Of a stretch of 5,746 bases of DNA, positions 4,862 through 5,746 are shown piece by piece (the stretch's first letter is position 1; the number at the start of each line of letters is the position of its first letter). Origin of the DNA: Lachnospiraceae bacterium UBA935 (lineage in GTDB: Bacteria > Bacillota > Clostridia > Lachnospirales > Lachnospiraceae); NCBI GenBank assembly GCA_002293525.1, contig DBDJ01000017.1:1-5746 (forward strand), given 5' to 3'. A program made the position numbers and the translations under genes. Below the pieces are notes generated by a model that saw nothing but the letters and a program-made list of their open reading frames with translations, searched no databases and was not told where the DNA came from.

Positions 4862-4908
4862 AATAAATTACCTCCTGTTTTCTAATATACAATTCACATT
4901 TTATGTTT

Positions 4909-4937
4909 ATTATATTAGCATAGCGAACACGACAGCA
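4909..4937 (-). promoter_or_regulatory. Probable promoter of the hydrolase gene
   Basis: On the minus strand a perfect TATAAT (4914-4909) lies about 48 bases before the hydrolase start codon. The hexamer at the right distance (4937-4932, TGCTGT, 17-base spacer) is a poor -35 box. A weak -35 with a good -10 would fit a promoter that needs an activator, and the adjacent WYL regulator is an obvious candidate. That link is inference. Confidence 0.45.
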
Positions 4938-4948
4938 TTATGTCTTGT

Positions 4949-5746
4949 TTATTTATATTGTGACAAAATATTTTTGGCAACGGTTTTCAAATCTTCTATA
5001 ACAAATTCTGGTTCTAATACTTTCACCTTGCCGCCAAAACTAAGAAGCCAACTAAGAATATAGTCGCGCTTTGTAAATTTGGTTGCAAAAATCAATCCTT
5101 CGGCTGTTTCCTCATAGCAATTAAGCCCATAAGTTTCTATGAGACGATATTTTTCTGAGGGGTCAAACAACGCGACAAGTTTATTTTCTTTCTCTTTCTT
5201 AACCCATGCATGGAAGTCTCGCTTTTCTGGTGGGATTTCGCGTGGGGCAAACTTCCCGTCACATAACCCCAAATTCCACAGGCGTTGGAGTTTGAATAGC
5301 CGGAAATCAGAGCGTTCCAAACAAAACCCGAAAACGTACCATGCTGACCATTGAAAAACAATGAAGTATGGCTCAATATGGCGATGAGATTCACCTTTAT
5401 CGTAGAAATAATCAAACTCAATAATCTGGCCATAAAGCACAGCGCGTTTTATCAGTTCGATTTTATCGGTGAGTTGCCCCATGCCATGTGAAGCAAGGTC
5501 GATAATGACAGGCTCACGCATGGAAATAACCGCATTGTTATTGACGCGAAGTTTGTTTAAGACACTCTCTGTCGTTGATGGCGCTGACACGCTGCCTATT
5601 CCTTTCAACGCAGCAATAATACCGGACAATTCGTCCACCGTTAAGACGCTCTTGTCCAGTTTGAAACCTTCGGCTATGGAAAGTCCTCCGCCTGCCCCCT
5701 GATAGGTAACGATGGGGATGCCCGCCTGACACAGCGCGTCAATATC
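4949..5746 (-). CDS. YafY/DeoR-type WYL-domain transcriptional regulator, N-terminus beyond window
   Basis: The frame stays open to the right edge, so the gene starts outside the window; 265 residues are visible. The visible part begins DIDALCQAGIPIVTYQGAGG then GLSIAEGFKLD, which is the end of a winged helix-turn-helix (recognition helix and beta-hairpin wing). Roughly 35 residues are missing from the front. Residues about 95-160 are a WYL domain (KRAVLYGQIIEFDYF ... HIEPYFIVF, then the signature as WYV at 136-138, and DFRLFKLQRL). Residues about 185-262 are the C-terminal WCX extension. WYL proteins act as ligand-sensing DNA-binding regulators; the ligand here is unknown. A GTG at 5638 could be mistaken for the start, but the protein similarity runs through it. 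The hydrolase gene lies just downstream on the same strand and is the likely target. Confidence 0.9.
   Translation of the reverse strand, partial: DIDALCQAGIPIVTYQGAGGGLSIAEGFKLDKSVLTVDELSGIIAALKGIGSVSAPSTTESVLNKLRVNNNAVISMREPVIIDLASHGMGQLTDKIELIKRAVLYGQIIEFDYFYDKGESHRHIEPYFIVFQWSAWYVFGFCLERSDFRLFKLQRLWNLGLCDGKFAPREIPPEKRDFHAWVKKEKENKLVALFDPSEKYRLIETYGLNCYEETAEGLIFATKFTKRDYILSWLLSFGGKVKVLEPEFVIEDLKTVAKNILSQYK

Noticed and set aside
5469..5702. Plus-strand frame opposite the WYL regulator
   Set aside because: It is antisense to a reading frame with clear helix-turn-helix and WYL domain similarity and has no ribosome binding site.

Overview
The window looks like a low-GC Firmicute, most likely a member of the Clostridia. 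The signs are strong AGGAGG ribosome binding sites, TTGnnn-17-TATAAT promoters, an FMN riboswitch of Gram-positive type, a lipoprotein-type thiaminase I and a BlaR1/M56 peptidase remnant. This is inferred from sequence style only. No taxonomic marker gene is present.

Left edge (1-96, minus strand): the 5' half of an FMN riboswitch with its promoter. It reads out of the window to the left, so a riboflavin synthesis or uptake gene should lie just outside. Next (about 120-450, plus strand) is a broken nucleoside 2-deoxyribosyltransferase remnant. Its 3' end carries a near-consensus promoter for an intact short-chain dehydrogenase/reductase (493-1365). A frameshifted piece of a BlaR1/MecR1-type M56 metallopeptidase (1372-1621) follows directly.

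Middle: on the minus strand, 1638-1976 encodes an unrecognised 112-residue protein with a good promoter and a hairpin in its leader. About 2115-2555 holds no gene I can support, only short ambiguous fragments.

Right-centre (2556-4279, plus strand) is the most interesting part. A strong promoter drives a small, possibly frameshifted ORF, followed 15 bases later by a full-length thiaminase I (thiamine pyridinylase) predicted to be a lipoprotein. Immediately after it lies the N-terminal piece of a hydroxyethylthiazole kinase (ThiM), cut off after about 40 residues. Thiaminase I releases the thiazole moiety of thiamine and ThiM phosphorylates it. The locus therefore reads as a former thiamine cleavage-and-salvage operon whose kinase half has been lost here.

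Right end (4253-5746, minus strand): a WYL-domain transcriptional regulator, incomplete at the window edge, lies upstream of a small dienelactone-hydrolase-family alpha/beta hydrolase. They probably form a regulator-target pair.

Overall, three or four intact genes (the SDR, the 112-residue protein, thiaminase I and the hydrolase) are separated by truncated or frameshifted remnants of at least three others. This suggests an accessory region shaped by repeated deletions.
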